The notes below the pieces were generated by a model that saw only the letters and a program-made list of their open reading frames with translations, was not told the DNA's origin and did no database searches. Made by a program: the position numbers and the translations under genes. Source: Planctomycetota bacterium (lineage in GTDB: Bacteria > Planctomycetota > SZUA-567). Taken from it: 40,315 bases of DNA. Shown here piece after piece: positions 23,673-32,303 of the stretch (the stretch's first letter is position 1; every line of letters starts with the position of its first letter). The stretch covers positions 1 through 40,315 of the forward strand of contig JAGUZQ010000118.1 in the NCBI GenBank assembly GCA_020060765.1. Direction: 5' to 3'.

Positions 23673-24815
23673 TTACAAAATAGTAGCCACGGTTTCCGCG
23701 ACGTAAGTGTAGTCCTCGGCGCTCATGCAATTATGCAGGGGCAGCGCCATGCTGTAAAGGAAGCAGTCGCGCGCGCAGGGGAAATCCTCCGGTTTCAGAC
23801 CGAAAGTTTTCCGGTAATAACCCAGCATATGCACCGCCAGCGTGCCCGGGCGCGTGCCGATGCCCTTGTCTTTCAGCCGCTTCATGATTTCGTCGCGGCT
23901 CACGCCAGCCTTATCCTCGTCCACCATACAGACGAAAGCCTGCCAGGCGTGGCTGCGCTTTTTCGGGAGGGCGGGGGTTTGGAGCCAGTCGAGTTTGGCG
24001 AATTGCTTGATGTAGTACCGCGCCCACCAGTCGCGTTCCTCGATGAAACGGTCGAGTTTTCCCAGCTGCACGATTCCTATCGCCGCTTGCAGGTCGGTCA
24101 GGCGGGAGTTGTGTCCTAGCAGGTCGAAGTCGGGCAGGAGGTGAGGCTGGGCGCCCAGCTTTTTCTGTTCCACCGAAACGCTGGCGCCGTGGTTGCGCAG
24201 GGACTCGATACGCGCGTAAAGTTTCTCGTCGTCGGTGACGATCATTCCACCTTCGCCGGTGGTGATGGATTTTCTCGGATGGAAGGAAAAAGCCGCCGCC
24301 GCCGAGAAGGAACCGACTGGCTTGCCTTCCAGTTGCGCCCCGGCGGCGCAGGCGGCGTCCTCCACCAGCGGGATGCTGCCGGCGAGTTCGGCGACCGATT
24401 TCATGTCGGCGCACAGCCCGAACAGGTGTACGGGAATGATCGCTTTGGTCTTGGACGAGATTTTATCTTCCAGCAGGCTGACGTCGAGATTGAAGGTTGA
24501 AGGGTCGACGTCGACGAACACCGGTGTCGCGCCGCAGTGGCAGACCGCGCTGGCGGTAGCCACCCAGGTGAAGGCGGGAACTATTACTTCGTCGCCGGGT
24601 TTTACTCCCAGAGCCTCAAGAATTATCTGCAGCGCATCGGAGCAGTTGCTGACTGCGCAGGCGAACTTGCGGCGGTGGCGCTTGGCGAACAGTTTTTCGA
24701 ATTCCGCGACCTTTGATCCCTGGGTAAGCCAGCCCGACATGATCGGCTCGCGCACCGCTTTCCACTCGTCTTCGCCAAGTGAAGGTTTCGAAATCGGGAT
24801 GTCCTTGTGTCTCAT
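23673..24815 (-). CDS. DegT/DnrJ/EryC1/StrS family sugar aminotransferase
   Basis: The ATG at 24815 is preferred (380 residues), with CGGAG eight nt upstream; an in-frame TTG at 24839 would overlap the sigma-factor stop. The protein is a PLP-dependent aminotransferase of keto-sugar nucleotides. The PLP lysine is K182 in SFHPRKSITTGEGG, the family's most typical motif. E152-D153 holds the pyridine nitrogen. Members make 4-amino sugars such as perosamine or bacillosamine precursors, or 3-amino sugars. It lies 20 bp after the sigma-factor gene, which is unusual company, and starts the sugar half of the operon. Confidence 0.93.
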   Translation of the reverse strand: MRHKDIPISKPSLGEDEWKAVREPIMSGWLTQGSKVAEFEKLFAKRHRRKFACAVSNCSDALQIILEALGVKPGDEVIVPAFTWVATASAVCHCGATPVFVDVDPSTFNLDVSLLEDKISSKTKAIIPVHLFGLCADMKSVAELAGSIPLVEDAACAAGAQLEGKPVGSFSAAAAFSFHPRKSITTGEGGMIVTDDEKLYARIESLRNHGASVSVEQKKLGAQPHLLPDFDLLGHNSRLTDLQAAIGIVQLGKLDRFIEERDWWARYYIKQFAKLDWLQTPALPKKRSHAWQAFVCMVDEDKAGVSRDEIMKRLKDKGIGTRPGTLAVHMLGYYRKTFGLKPEDFPCARDCFLYSMALPLHNCMSAEDYTYVAETVATIL

Positions 24816-24835
24816 TGCGGCAACTCCGTGTCTTC

Positions 24836-25573
24836 TCAACGACGCAGATACTCTTTCAGCGCTTCGATTTCCTGGTCGACGCCGCTTTCGCTGTCGACTG
24901 ACTGGCGGATTTCGTCGCGCAGCAATTTCTGGAAAATATTTCGCCCGCGGTGCAGGAAATTGGTGATATCGCCTTCGCTGACCTGGAGTTTCTCAGCCAT
25001 GTCTCGATAGCTCGGAGTGTTGGTTTCAGACATGCTTTCAAGGTACATGTTGAACGTCTCGTAATAGAATTTGCGCCGCCCCTCGACGCAGTGTTCCTTC
25101 ATCCGCGCCAGGGTGGATTCGATCAGGCTGAGAGCCCAGCGGCGGTTGAAGTCGTCCTCGGCGGTCTCGCCGTCGGCTAACTCCGGCAGTATGGTTTCAT
25201 AGGTGCCGGAATCGGTGGGGAGAATAATATTGAACTTCGCCTCCAGGCGGCTGCGCTTGGCCAGTTGCTTGGAGAGGAAGCGGTTGACCGTGACCAGCAC
25301 GAAGGTGCGGAATCTTCCCCGCTCGCGGTCGGCGGCGGCGACGAAATTCTTTTCCAGGAAAGTGGCGAAATATTCCTGGGTATAGTCCAGTGCGTCGTTG
25401 TGCGAGAGGCGCCTGCGGCGCATGTAATAATAGATAGGCTTCCAGTAGTTGTGGCACAGCGCCGCCAGGCATTTCTCGCGGCTTTCGCCGTCGACCTCCT
25501 GGGCGCCGGCCACCACGCTCCAGGCGGTGGTGCGGAAATGGCTTGGGCCGGAATCGGTTTCGCTCTTGGACAC
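24836..25573 (-). CDS. ECF-type sigma factor of the kinase-associated kind
   Basis: The 245-residue protein starts with GTG at 25573, two bases after the kinase stop. The N-terminus FRTTAWSVVAGA, then YWKPIYYYMRRR (43-54) and DALDYTQEYFATFLEK (60-75) mark sigma region 2 of the ECF groups seen next to Ser/Thr kinases in planctomycetes and relatives. Region 4 lies at about 185-222 (YRDMAEKLQVSEGDITNFLHRGRN, 189-212, cited by position), with a helix-turn-helix. No anti-sigma gene is adjacent. The upstream kinase is the likely regulator, perhaps by phosphorylating the factor. Possible targets include its own operon. Confidence 0.85.
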   Translation of the reverse strand: MSKSETDSGPSHFRTTAWSVVAGAQEVDGESREKCLAALCHNYWKPIYYYMRRRRLSHNDALDYTQEYFATFLEKNFVAAADRERGRFRTFVLVTVNRFLSKQLAKRSRLEAKFNIILPTDSGTYETILPELADGETAEDDFNRRWALSLIESTLARMKEHCVEGRRKFYYETFNMYLESMSETNTPSYRDMAEKLQVSEGDITNFLHRGRNIFQKLLRDEIRQSVDSESGVDQEIEALKEYLRR

Positions 25574-25575
25574 CC

Positions 25576-28239
25576 TTACTTCTCCTTATACCCTTGCGGG
25601 AGAGCGTCCGCCTCTACGGCGGGCGTTTCCGTATTTAAACCTTTTAACATGATTTGCGCCAGATTATATTCCATATAAAGATGCACATCCGTTTTCAGGC
25701 ATTCCCGGAACTGGAGCGCCGCGCCCTCCCGGTCTCCCTCGCCCAGCGCCTTGGCTCCGAGATAAAACCGGGTTTCGCACTTGGCTTCCGGAGTTACCGC
25801 CAGTTCCAGCGCTTCCTCCGGCTTGGCTTCTCCCAGGAAATGGCTGCCTAGCGCCGCCAGCCACGGTTTTTCGCCGGGAGCATCCAAGTGGCTTTCGAAG
25901 TCCTCGCGGTCGATAGGCTTGCCCGCGAGTTTCAGCGATAGCCACCGCATCAGCGCCGGATAAATCCAGCCCGAATCCCGCAGTCGGATGGATTGGTCGA
26001 AGTCGGCGGTCGCCAAGCCGTATTTCCTCGCCGCCAGCCGCACGATGCCCCGGCGGTGGATGCGTACCGGCAGATCCTTGGCCGCGGACAGGCGGATAGA
26101 CTGCGACAGAGCCTGGTCGGCCTCGTCCAGCAGCCCCTGGGTAAAGTAGAACAGTCCCTTGCGGTACCAGATGCTTGGATCCTGCGGCGCGAGATCGTGC
26201 GCCCAGTTGTAGTCCTTCTCCGCCTCGCCGTAGCGTTTGAGGTGCTCGTAAATCGCGGCGCGATCCATGTAGGCCCAGAGATATTCCGGATCGATTCTCA
26301 GCGCCGTTTCGACGTCGGCCAATCCTTCCTGCGGTTTCTTCTTGAACTGGTAAAGGGCGTAACCCCGGTTTTTCAGCGCCCACTTGTACGAGGGGTTGAT
26401 CTTGAGGGCGTCGGTGTAGTCGCTGATGGCGCCATCCACGTCTTCCAGATGCAGGCGGATGTCGCCCCGGTTGAGGAAGGCGGAGGGGTTGTCGCGGCGG
26501 CGGCTGATAAATTCGTCGTAGGCGCGCAGAGCCTTTTCCTGGTCGTACAGCTTTTCGCTTTTCTGGTAGACCAGGCCGCGGATATACCAGAAGTCGGTGA
26601 TGGCGGGATTTACCGCCTCGATGCGGTCGCACCGTTCCAGCGCCGTTTCGTAACGTCCTTCGTCGAGATCCATGCGCGCCTGTCCCAGTTCGGAATATTC
26701 GTTGTCCGGGTCGACCGCCTTCATGGCCTGGAATTCCTCGCGCGCCTCGGAGTGACGTTTGTAGACATCGGCCAGGATTTTTCCCGCCCAGTAGTGTGCC
26801 ATGATATAGGAGCCGTCGATGCGATAGGCGCGGCGCATGTCGGCCAGGGCGTTGTCCATGTCGTGGCCGAGGTAGTAGGCGCGCCCGCGCTCGTAATAGG
26901 CGTCGGCATACTCGGGATCGCGGTCGATAGCCTGCCCCAACAGCATGATGGCCGGTTCCAGCAGCGCCAGTCTCTTTTCCGCAGTTTCGGTTTCCTCGAT
27001 CAGGTTGGCGCGCTGCTCGACCAGGTCTGAGGCTTTTTCCAGCGGGATGCGCGCCTTGGCGCGGACGCGCTGCCGGTGTAAGGCGAGATCGGCCGCTTCC
27101 CGAAGCTGGCGGTTGCGCTGGGAGGTGCGGTAGTTCTGAATGGAAAAAATTCCCGCCGCCAGTAGCGCCAGCGAAATCAGTCCAGCCGCCACGGCGGATT
27201 TACGGTGACGGCGCATGAATTTCCAGCCGCGTCCCAGGATGCCCTCGCGGTAGGCGCTCACCGGCAGCAGATCGAGAAAACGGTCGAGGTCGGCTGCCAG
27301 TTGTTTCACTGATTCATACCGTTCCTCCGGATCGTCGGCCATCGCCTTCATCACGATCGCCTCCAGGTCGGACGGGATGGAACGGTCGCGTTCGCGGGGC
27401 GGGATGAGGGGCAGGTTGCCGAGGGTTTCCCGGTATTCGCGGAAAGTGATCTTGCTGACGTTGCGGGGGAATTTGCCGGTCAGCATCCGGTAGAGCATCA
27501 CGCCCAGGGAATACACGTCGCTGCGGGCTTCGGGACGCATTCCGCGCAGTCGTTCCGGGGCGATGTAGATGGGGGTGCCGGCGATGTGGCGCAGTTCCTC
27601 GTCTTCCTTGACGGCGAAGCCCCAGTCCAGTACGTATACTTCCCCGAAGGGGCCGAGTTTGACATTCTGCGGCTTGATGTCGAGGTGGAAGACGCCGCGC
27701 GAATGGGCGTATTCGATGGCGTAACACACCTGCAGAAAAATATTGAGCAGCTTGCGCCGGGAGAAATCCCGTTCCGAGGCGGATTTATCCGGCGCATGGA
27801 TTTCCTTCAGCATTTCGTCCAGGTCGGTGCCTTCGATTTTCTTCATGACGAAAAAGGGACTGCCGGTTTCGTCGGAGCAGAGGTCGTAGGTGGGGAGGAT
27901 GTTGGGATGTTCCAGCATCCCGCAGACCTTGGCTTCGCGTTCAAGGCAGGCTTCGCGCGCGGGCTCGAACGGCGCCTTCAGCGCCTTGATGGCGACGTCC
28001 CTTTCCAGTAGATTGTCGCGTACGCTGAGGACAATTCCCTGTCCGCCCTCGCCGATGATTTTCTGGAAAGCGTAGCGGGAGCCGTAGTCGCGCTGGGAGG
28101 GATTGCCGATGTCCTTGGCGCCGCCCATCAGGTCGGCGAGAAAATCCCCCGGAATCGTTTCCAGGGAGGAATCGACCGGCACCTCGCGCGGAAGCACGCT
28201 GGAGGTTATTTCGAGCTGTAAATCCTCGTCCATGGGCAA
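25576..28239 (-). CDS. Transmembrane Ser/Thr protein kinase with TPR repeats
   Basis: The 887-residue protein has a Hanks-type kinase domain (about 55-325), one membrane helix (about 348-367), and 500 residues of TPR repeats (about 420-850). The glycine loop is GEGGQG (63-68), the ATP lysine K85 (VAIK), the catalytic loop HLDIKPQN (185-192, HLD instead of HRD, catalytic D187 kept), the metal-binding DWG (205-207, instead of DFG) and APE (227-229). Key catalytic residues are thus present. The kinase faces the cytoplasm and the TPR part should be outside the inner membrane, as a sensor or scaffold. The sigma-factor gene follows after 2 bp, which points to direct signalling from kinase to sigma. 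Confidence 0.93.
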   Translation of the reverse strand: MPMDEDLQLEITSSVLPREVPVDSSLETIPGDFLADLMGGAKDIGNPSQRDYGSRYAFQKIIGEGGQGIVLSVRDNLLERDVAIKALKAPFEPAREACLEREAKVCGMLEHPNILPTYDLCSDETGSPFFVMKKIEGTDLDEMLKEIHAPDKSASERDFSRRKLLNIFLQVCYAIEYAHSRGVFHLDIKPQNVKLGPFGEVYVLDWGFAVKEDEELRHIAGTPIYIAPERLRGMRPEARSDVYSLGVMLYRMLTGKFPRNVSKITFREYRETLGNLPLIPPRERDRSIPSDLEAIVMKAMADDPEERYESVKQLAADLDRFLDLLPVSAYREGILGRGWKFMRRHRKSAVAAGLISLALLAAGIFSIQNYRTSQRNRQLREAADLALHRQRVRAKARIPLEKASDLVEQRANLIEETETAEKRLALLEPAIMLLGQAIDRDPEYADAYYERGRAYYLGHDMDNALADMRRAYRIDGSYIMAHYWAGKILADVYKRHSEAREEFQAMKAVDPDNEYSELGQARMDLDEGRYETALERCDRIEAVNPAITDFWYIRGLVYQKSEKLYDQEKALRAYDEFISRRRDNPSAFLNRGDIRLHLEDVDGAISDYTDALKINPSYKWALKNRGYALYQFKKKPQEGLADVETALRIDPEYLWAYMDRAAIYEHLKRYGEAEKDYNWAHDLAPQDPSIWYRKGLFYFTQGLLDEADQALSQSIRLSAAKDLPVRIHRRGIVRLAARKYGLATADFDQSIRLRDSGWIYPALMRWLSLKLAGKPIDREDFESHLDAPGEKPWLAALGSHFLGEAKPEEALELAVTPEAKCETRFYLGAKALGEGDREGAALQFRECLKTDVHLYMEYNLAQIMLKGLNTETPAVEADALPQGYKEK

Positions 28240-28360
28240 TTTTCCCGGCTAAGCCGTCAAGCGCGTCTGTAAACGCAATCGCTGGCAAGCATATAAGGAT
28301 AATGAAGCGGGGTGGGGAATGCAATTCTAATTTTACCGTCGACGAAAGACAATCGCGAGG

Positions 28361-28410
28361 TCGATATTCTTTCCGATTTCGGTTGACAATTTCCGGGAAA
28401 TGACGAAAAT
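28361..28410. promoter_or_regulatory. Divergent promoter region, kinase operon and purL, with palindrome
   Basis: Rightward: TTGACA (28383-28388), 16 bp, GAAAAT (28405-28410). Leftward: TTGTCA (28384-28389), 17 bp, TATCGA (28361-28366). The -35 boxes overlap. ATTTCC-G-GGAAAT (28389-28401), a perfect palindrome, lies in the spacer of the rightward promoter and could be an operator. The -10 boxes are poor matches, so confidence is limited. The rest of the 265-bp gap between 28239 and 28505 shows nothing further. Confidence 0.4.
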
Positions 28411-28504
28411 TCATGCTTTGATTGTTTCTTGTTATTATTGCCGCGCGGGATGGCGGCTTGACGCTTGCGAATCAATGCCGTAGCGCATTTTCGGGGGAAG
28501 CAAC

Positions 28505-31387
28505 TTGGCTAATACATATCGTATAGAGGTAATGACCCGGGACGCCGGTCTGGATTCCGACGGGCGCGGGGTGCTCGCCGCCTTGCGCGAGTTCGGCTTG
28601 TCCGGGGTGGAGGAGGCGCGGTTAGTGCGGGTCTATATCTGCGCGGGGGATTTCTCCTTGCGCGAGGCGGAAAACATCGCCCGGGAATTTCTGGCCGATC
28701 CGGTGGTGGACATGTTCAGCGTCAACGGTTTCGTGACCTCCAGTTGCGGCAAGCACGAGGCGACGGTGGAAATTATCCGGCGCGTCGGGGTGATGGATCC
28801 GGCCGAGGCTTCGGTACTCAAGGGAATCCGCGAGATCGGGCTGGATGCGCAATGGGTGCGCACCGCGCGCAAGTACGTGCTGCGCGGAGATGTGGCAAAG
28901 GACGAACTGAAAAGCGCCGCGTTGAAAGTCCTGGCCAACGAGGTGATCGAGGAGGTCGTGGTCGGGCGCGACGTGAAGGCGCTGGCGCCGGAGGGAGAGG
29001 CTTACGAGTTTGTCCGGGGCGAGGTGCGGCTTGACGGGCTCAACGACGCGGAACTGGCGGCGCTGTCCGCCAAGGGTCAGCTTTATCTTTCGTTGGCCGA
29101 GATGAAAACGGTTCAGGAATATTTCCGCAAGCTGGGACGCAAACCCACCGACGTGGAGTTGGAGACCATCGCGCAGACTTGGAGCGAACACTGCGTACAT
29201 AAGACTTTCCGCGGCCGCATTCGCTATCGCGAAGAAGGCGGCAGTGAGGAGCTGATCGACAATCTGCTGAAAAGCACGGTAGCGAAAGTTACTCGCGAAC
29301 TTGATAAAAAATGGTGCTGGTCGGTGTTCGTGGATAACGCCGGGGTGATCGATTTCGACGGGAAGAACGGCGCGGTGTTCAAGGTGGAGACGCACAACCA
29401 CCCTTCCGCCATCGAGCCTTATGGCGGCGCAGGCACCGGCATCGGCGGTGTGATCCGCGATCCTCTGGGTACTGGCCTGGGCGCGAAACCGGTGATGAAT
29501 ACCGACGTGTTCTGCTTCGGCAATCCCGACACCTTGCCTGCCGACGTGCCTAACGGTTGCCTGCATCCGTTGCGGGTGCTGAAAGGCGTCGTCTCCGGCG
29601 TGCGCGATTACGGCAACCGCATGGGCATCCCCACCGCCAACGGCGCGGTGTGTTTCGATCCTCGCTACGTCGGCAATCCCTTGGTTTTCTGCGGCAACGT
29701 GGCGATCATACCCAAGGACATGGCGAAAAAGCGCAAGCCGACATCGGGGCAGGTGGCGGTGGTATGCGGCGGTCGTACCGGTCGCGACGGCATTCACGGC
29801 GCGACTTTCAGTTCGGTCGAGCTGGACGAGGATTCGGAAATGGTCTCCTCCGGCGCGGTGCAGATCGGCAATCCCATCGAAGAGAAAAAGGTGGCCGACT
29901 TCATTTTGCGCGCGCGCGACGCGGGGCTGTATTCCTGCATCACCGACTGCGGCGCGGGAGGCTTGTCCTCCGCCTTGGGAGAAATGGGCGAGGACTGCGG
30001 CGTGGAGGTGGAGCTGGACAAGGTGCCGTTGAAATACGCGGGCCTCTCCTATACCGAAATCTGGATCAGCGAGGCTCAGGAGCGGATGGTGATCTCGGTC
30101 GACGAAAAGGACTTGCCTGCCTTGCGGAAACTGGCGGACGAGGAAAATGTCGAGATAACCGTGATCGCCCGTTTTACCGAAGATAAGCATCTGCGCCTGA
30201 AATACGGCGGAGTGGAGGTGGGCTGCCTCGACATGGAGTTCCTGCACGAAGGCATTCCGCAGATCGAGCGCGAGGCGGTGTGGAAAGCGCCCCGGCACGA
30301 AGAACCAAAAATTGCGGAAAAGGAAAATTACGGCGAGGATCTGAAAAGCTTGCTGGGCAGTTGGAACGCCTGCTCCAAGGAATGGATCATCCGTCAGTAC
30401 GACCACGAGGTACAGGCCAACTCCGTGCTGAAGCCGCTACAAGGGGAATTGCACGACGGCCCCGGCGACGCGGCGGTGATTGCTCCGGTCCTGGGCTCGA
30501 AAAAAGCTCTGGCGGTTTCTAACGGCATCAATCCCAAGTATTCCGATATCGACCCCTACCATATGGCCGCCAGCGCTATCGACGAGGCCTTGCGCAATAT
30601 CATCGCGGTCGGCGGTTCGCTGGAGCGGTGCGCGATTCTGGACAATTTCTGCTGGGGCAACTGCGACAAGCCCGACCGATTGGCGGGGCTGGTGCGCGCG
30701 GCTAAGGCTTGTTACGACGTGGGCAAGGCTTACGGCGTGCCTTTCATCAGCGGCAAGGACTCTCTCAATAACGAATTCGGCGTCGGCAAGGACACCATCT
30801 GCATCCCCGGCACCCTGCTGATCAGCGCGCTGGCGGTGATGGACGACCTGTCCCGAGCCGTCAGCATGGACTCCAAAGAGGCGGGGAATTACATCTATCT
30901 CGTGGGCACGACGAAAAACGAACTGGGCGGATCGCTCTTTTACGCCCTGCACGGTGCGGTTGGAAATTCTGTGCCTCAGGTGGATGTGGAACTGGGCAAA
31001 AAGGTTTTCGCTGCAGTGTCGGCGGTCTCGGCCAAGGGGCTGGCGCGCGCCATTCACGACTGTTCTGAAGGCGGGGCGGCGATGGCTGCTGCGGAGATGG
31101 CGTTCGCTGGGGGCTTGGGCATGGATCTGGAGATTACCCCGCTGGCGGGCGATCTGCCGACGCACGTCATATTATTCAGCGAATCGAATTCGCGCTTCCT
31201 GGTGGAGGTGCCCCGCGACCAGGCGGACGAGTTCGTCCAGGTCGTCGAAGGCCAGGGTGCGCCGGTGCGGCGGATCGGCGTGGTGACCAACACCGGCCGT
31301 TTCTTCGTCACGCGCGGCGGCAAGCAGGTGATCGATGAGTCGCTGACGGATTTGAAAGCGGCGTGGCAAACGCCGCTGGCGCTGTAA
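28505..31387 (+). CDS. purL: FGAM synthase, PurL with two N-terminal PurS-like repeats
   Basis: The 960-residue protein starts at TTG (28505) with GGGGGAAG just upstream. It is the synthetase part of phosphoribosylformylglycinamidine synthase, step 4 of purine synthesis. Two PurS-like repeats lie at about 4-75 and 82-160 (both follow the pattern of a beta strand, ALRExG or IREIGL helix, a strand and a final NPVI-like turn). The catalytic core includes WSEHCVHKTF (about 229-238), ETHNHPSAIEP (about 298-308) and GGAGTGIGGVIRD. There is no glutaminase domain at the C-terminus; purQ follows as its own gene. So it is an intermediate between PurS+PurL+PurQ and the single-chain enterobacterial enzyme. 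Confidence 0.94.
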   Translation: MANTYRIEVMTRDAGLDSDGRGVLAALREFGLSGVEEARLVRVYICAGDFSLREAENIAREFLADPVVDMFSVNGFVTSSCGKHEATVEIIRRVGVMDPAEASVLKGIREIGLDAQWVRTARKYVLRGDVAKDELKSAALKVLANEVIEEVVVGRDVKALAPEGEAYEFVRGEVRLDGLNDAELAALSAKGQLYLSLAEMKTVQEYFRKLGRKPTDVELETIAQTWSEHCVHKTFRGRIRYREEGGSEELIDNLLKSTVAKVTRELDKKWCWSVFVDNAGVIDFDGKNGAVFKVETHNHPSAIEPYGGAGTGIGGVIRDPLGTGLGAKPVMNTDVFCFGNPDTLPADVPNGCLHPLRVLKGVVSGVRDYGNRMGIPTANGAVCFDPRYVGNPLVFCGNVAIIPKDMAKKRKPTSGQVAVVCGGRTGRDGIHGATFSSVELDEDSEMVSSGAVQIGNPIEEKKVADFILRARDAGLYSCITDCGAGGLSSALGEMGEDCGVEVELDKVPLKYAGLSYTEIWISEAQERMVISVDEKDLPALRKLADEENVEITVIARFTEDKHLRLKYGGVEVGCLDMEFLHEGIPQIEREAVWKAPRHEEPKIAEKENYGEDLKSLLGSWNACSKEWIIRQYDHEVQANSVLKPLQGELHDGPGDAAVIAPVLGSKKALAVSNGINPKYSDIDPYHMAASAIDEALRNIIAVGGSLERCAILDNFCWGNCDKPDRLAGLVRAAKACYDVGKAYGVPFISGKDSLNNEFGVGKDTICIPGTLLISALAVMDDLSRAVSMDSKEAGNYIYLVGTTKNELGGSLFYALHGAVGNSVPQVDVELGKKVFAAVSAVSAKGLARAIHDCSEGGAAMAAAEMAFAGGLGMDLEITPLAGDLPTHVILFSESNSRFLVEVPRDQADEFVQVVEGQGAPVRRIGVVTNTGRFFVTRGGKQVIDESLTDLKAAWQTPLAL

Positions 31388-31392
31388 CACGG

Positions 31393-31405
31393 CGGGCTTC
31401 GCCCG
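31393..31405 (+). other. Small hairpin between purL and purQ
   Basis: CGGGC-TTC-GCCCG (31393-31405) forms a short tight stem-loop in the 45-bp gap. There is no T-run. It may influence relative expression of the two subunits, but no more can be said. Confidence 0.3.
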
Positions 31406-31432
31406 TTCCTCACATACATGGAGTAATCAGCA

Positions 31433-32221
31433 ATGACGACACCCAGAGCCATGATTCTGCGCACCGCCGGAACCAACTGCGACGTGGAAACCAAATTCGC
31501 GTTCGAACTGGCGGGCGGCGCGGCGGAACTTGTGCATATCAACCACCTTGTCGCTGACAGGGATCCTTTTGCCGAATACCAGATTCTCGCTTTGCCCGGA
31601 GGCTTTACCTACGGTGACGACGTGGCGGCGGGAAAAGTGATGGCGGTGGAACTGACCCACGTGCTGGGCGAAAAGCTGACCGCGTTCGTGGAGCGGGGCG
31701 GCCTGATTATCGGCATCTGCAACGGCTTCCAGACGCTGATCAAGACCGGGCTGCTGCCGGAGGCGAAGTTCGCCCGTCCCGGCACACGGCAGGCCACGCT
31801 GGTGCATAACGACTCGCACAAGTTCGAGGCGCGGTGGGTTAAGATGAAGGCAGCGGAAAACACGGTTTGTGTTTTCGTGGAGCCTGGCTCGGAAATAGAA
31901 ATGCCTGCCGCCCACGGCGAGGGCAAACTGATCTGTCGTTCTGAAGAAGTTTTGCAGAACCTGATCGCGCGCGGCCAGGTGGTGTACCGCTACGTTTCCC
32001 GCGGGGGGGGCGAGCCCTCCTATCCGGAAGACCCCAACGGTTCGATAGACCACGTTGCGGGCATCTGCGACGAATCGGGCAGGATTTTCGGTCTTATGCC
32101 GCATCCTGAGAGGCACCTGTTCGCGTATCACCATCCGCGTTGGACGCGGGAGAAACGGACTGGAGAGGGTGAGGGGCTGCGCATTTTCCGGAAAGCAGTG
32201 GAGTATTGCCAGAATTGCTGA
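31433..32221 (+). CDS. purQ: FGAM synthase glutaminase subunit
   Basis: The 262-residue class I glutamine amidotransferase supplies ammonia to PurL. The nucleophile is C96 in GICNGFQ, and the histidine-glutamate pair is H224 and E226 in MPHPERH. The oxyanion-side landmark PGGFTYGDDVAAG (55-67) is typical of PurQ. A GGAG site precedes the ATG. It lies 45 bp behind purL, as expected for a stoichiometric partner. The protein is longer than the roughly 225 residues common in Bacillus, matching the larger PurQ domain type seen in single-chain enzymes. Confidence 0.95.
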   Translation: MTTPRAMILRTAGTNCDVETKFAFELAGGAAELVHINHLVADRDPFAEYQILALPGGFTYGDDVAAGKVMAVELTHVLGEKLTAFVERGGLIIGICNGFQTLIKTGLLPEAKFARPGTRQATLVHNDSHKFEARWVKMKAAENTVCVFVEPGSEIEMPAAHGEGKLICRSEEVLQNLIARGQVVYRYVSRGGGEPSYPEDPNGSIDHVAGICDESGRIFGLMPHPERHLFAYHHPRWTREKRTGEGEGLRIFRKAVEYCQNC

Positions 32222-32236
32222 GATGGAGATGTACTG

Positions 32237-32255
32237 AGGGTTTTATAAGAACCCT
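32237..32255 (+). other. Inverted repeat after purQ
   Basis: AGGGTT (32237-32242) and AACCCT (32250-32255) flank TTATAAG. It may be a weak 3' hairpin or a small operator before the kinase gene. No T-run follows. Confidence 0.3.
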
Positions 32256-32303
32256 AACTTCATCTTGCCAAACATCTTCTGAACGGAAAAAACGGGAGAA
32301 GCG

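Noticed and set aside
28622..30406. Long antisense open frame (594 codons) inside purL
   Set aside because: It is fully opposite a well-supported purL with all its motifs; its translation is rich in His, Arg and Gln without domains, as expected from the codon pattern of the sense gene.
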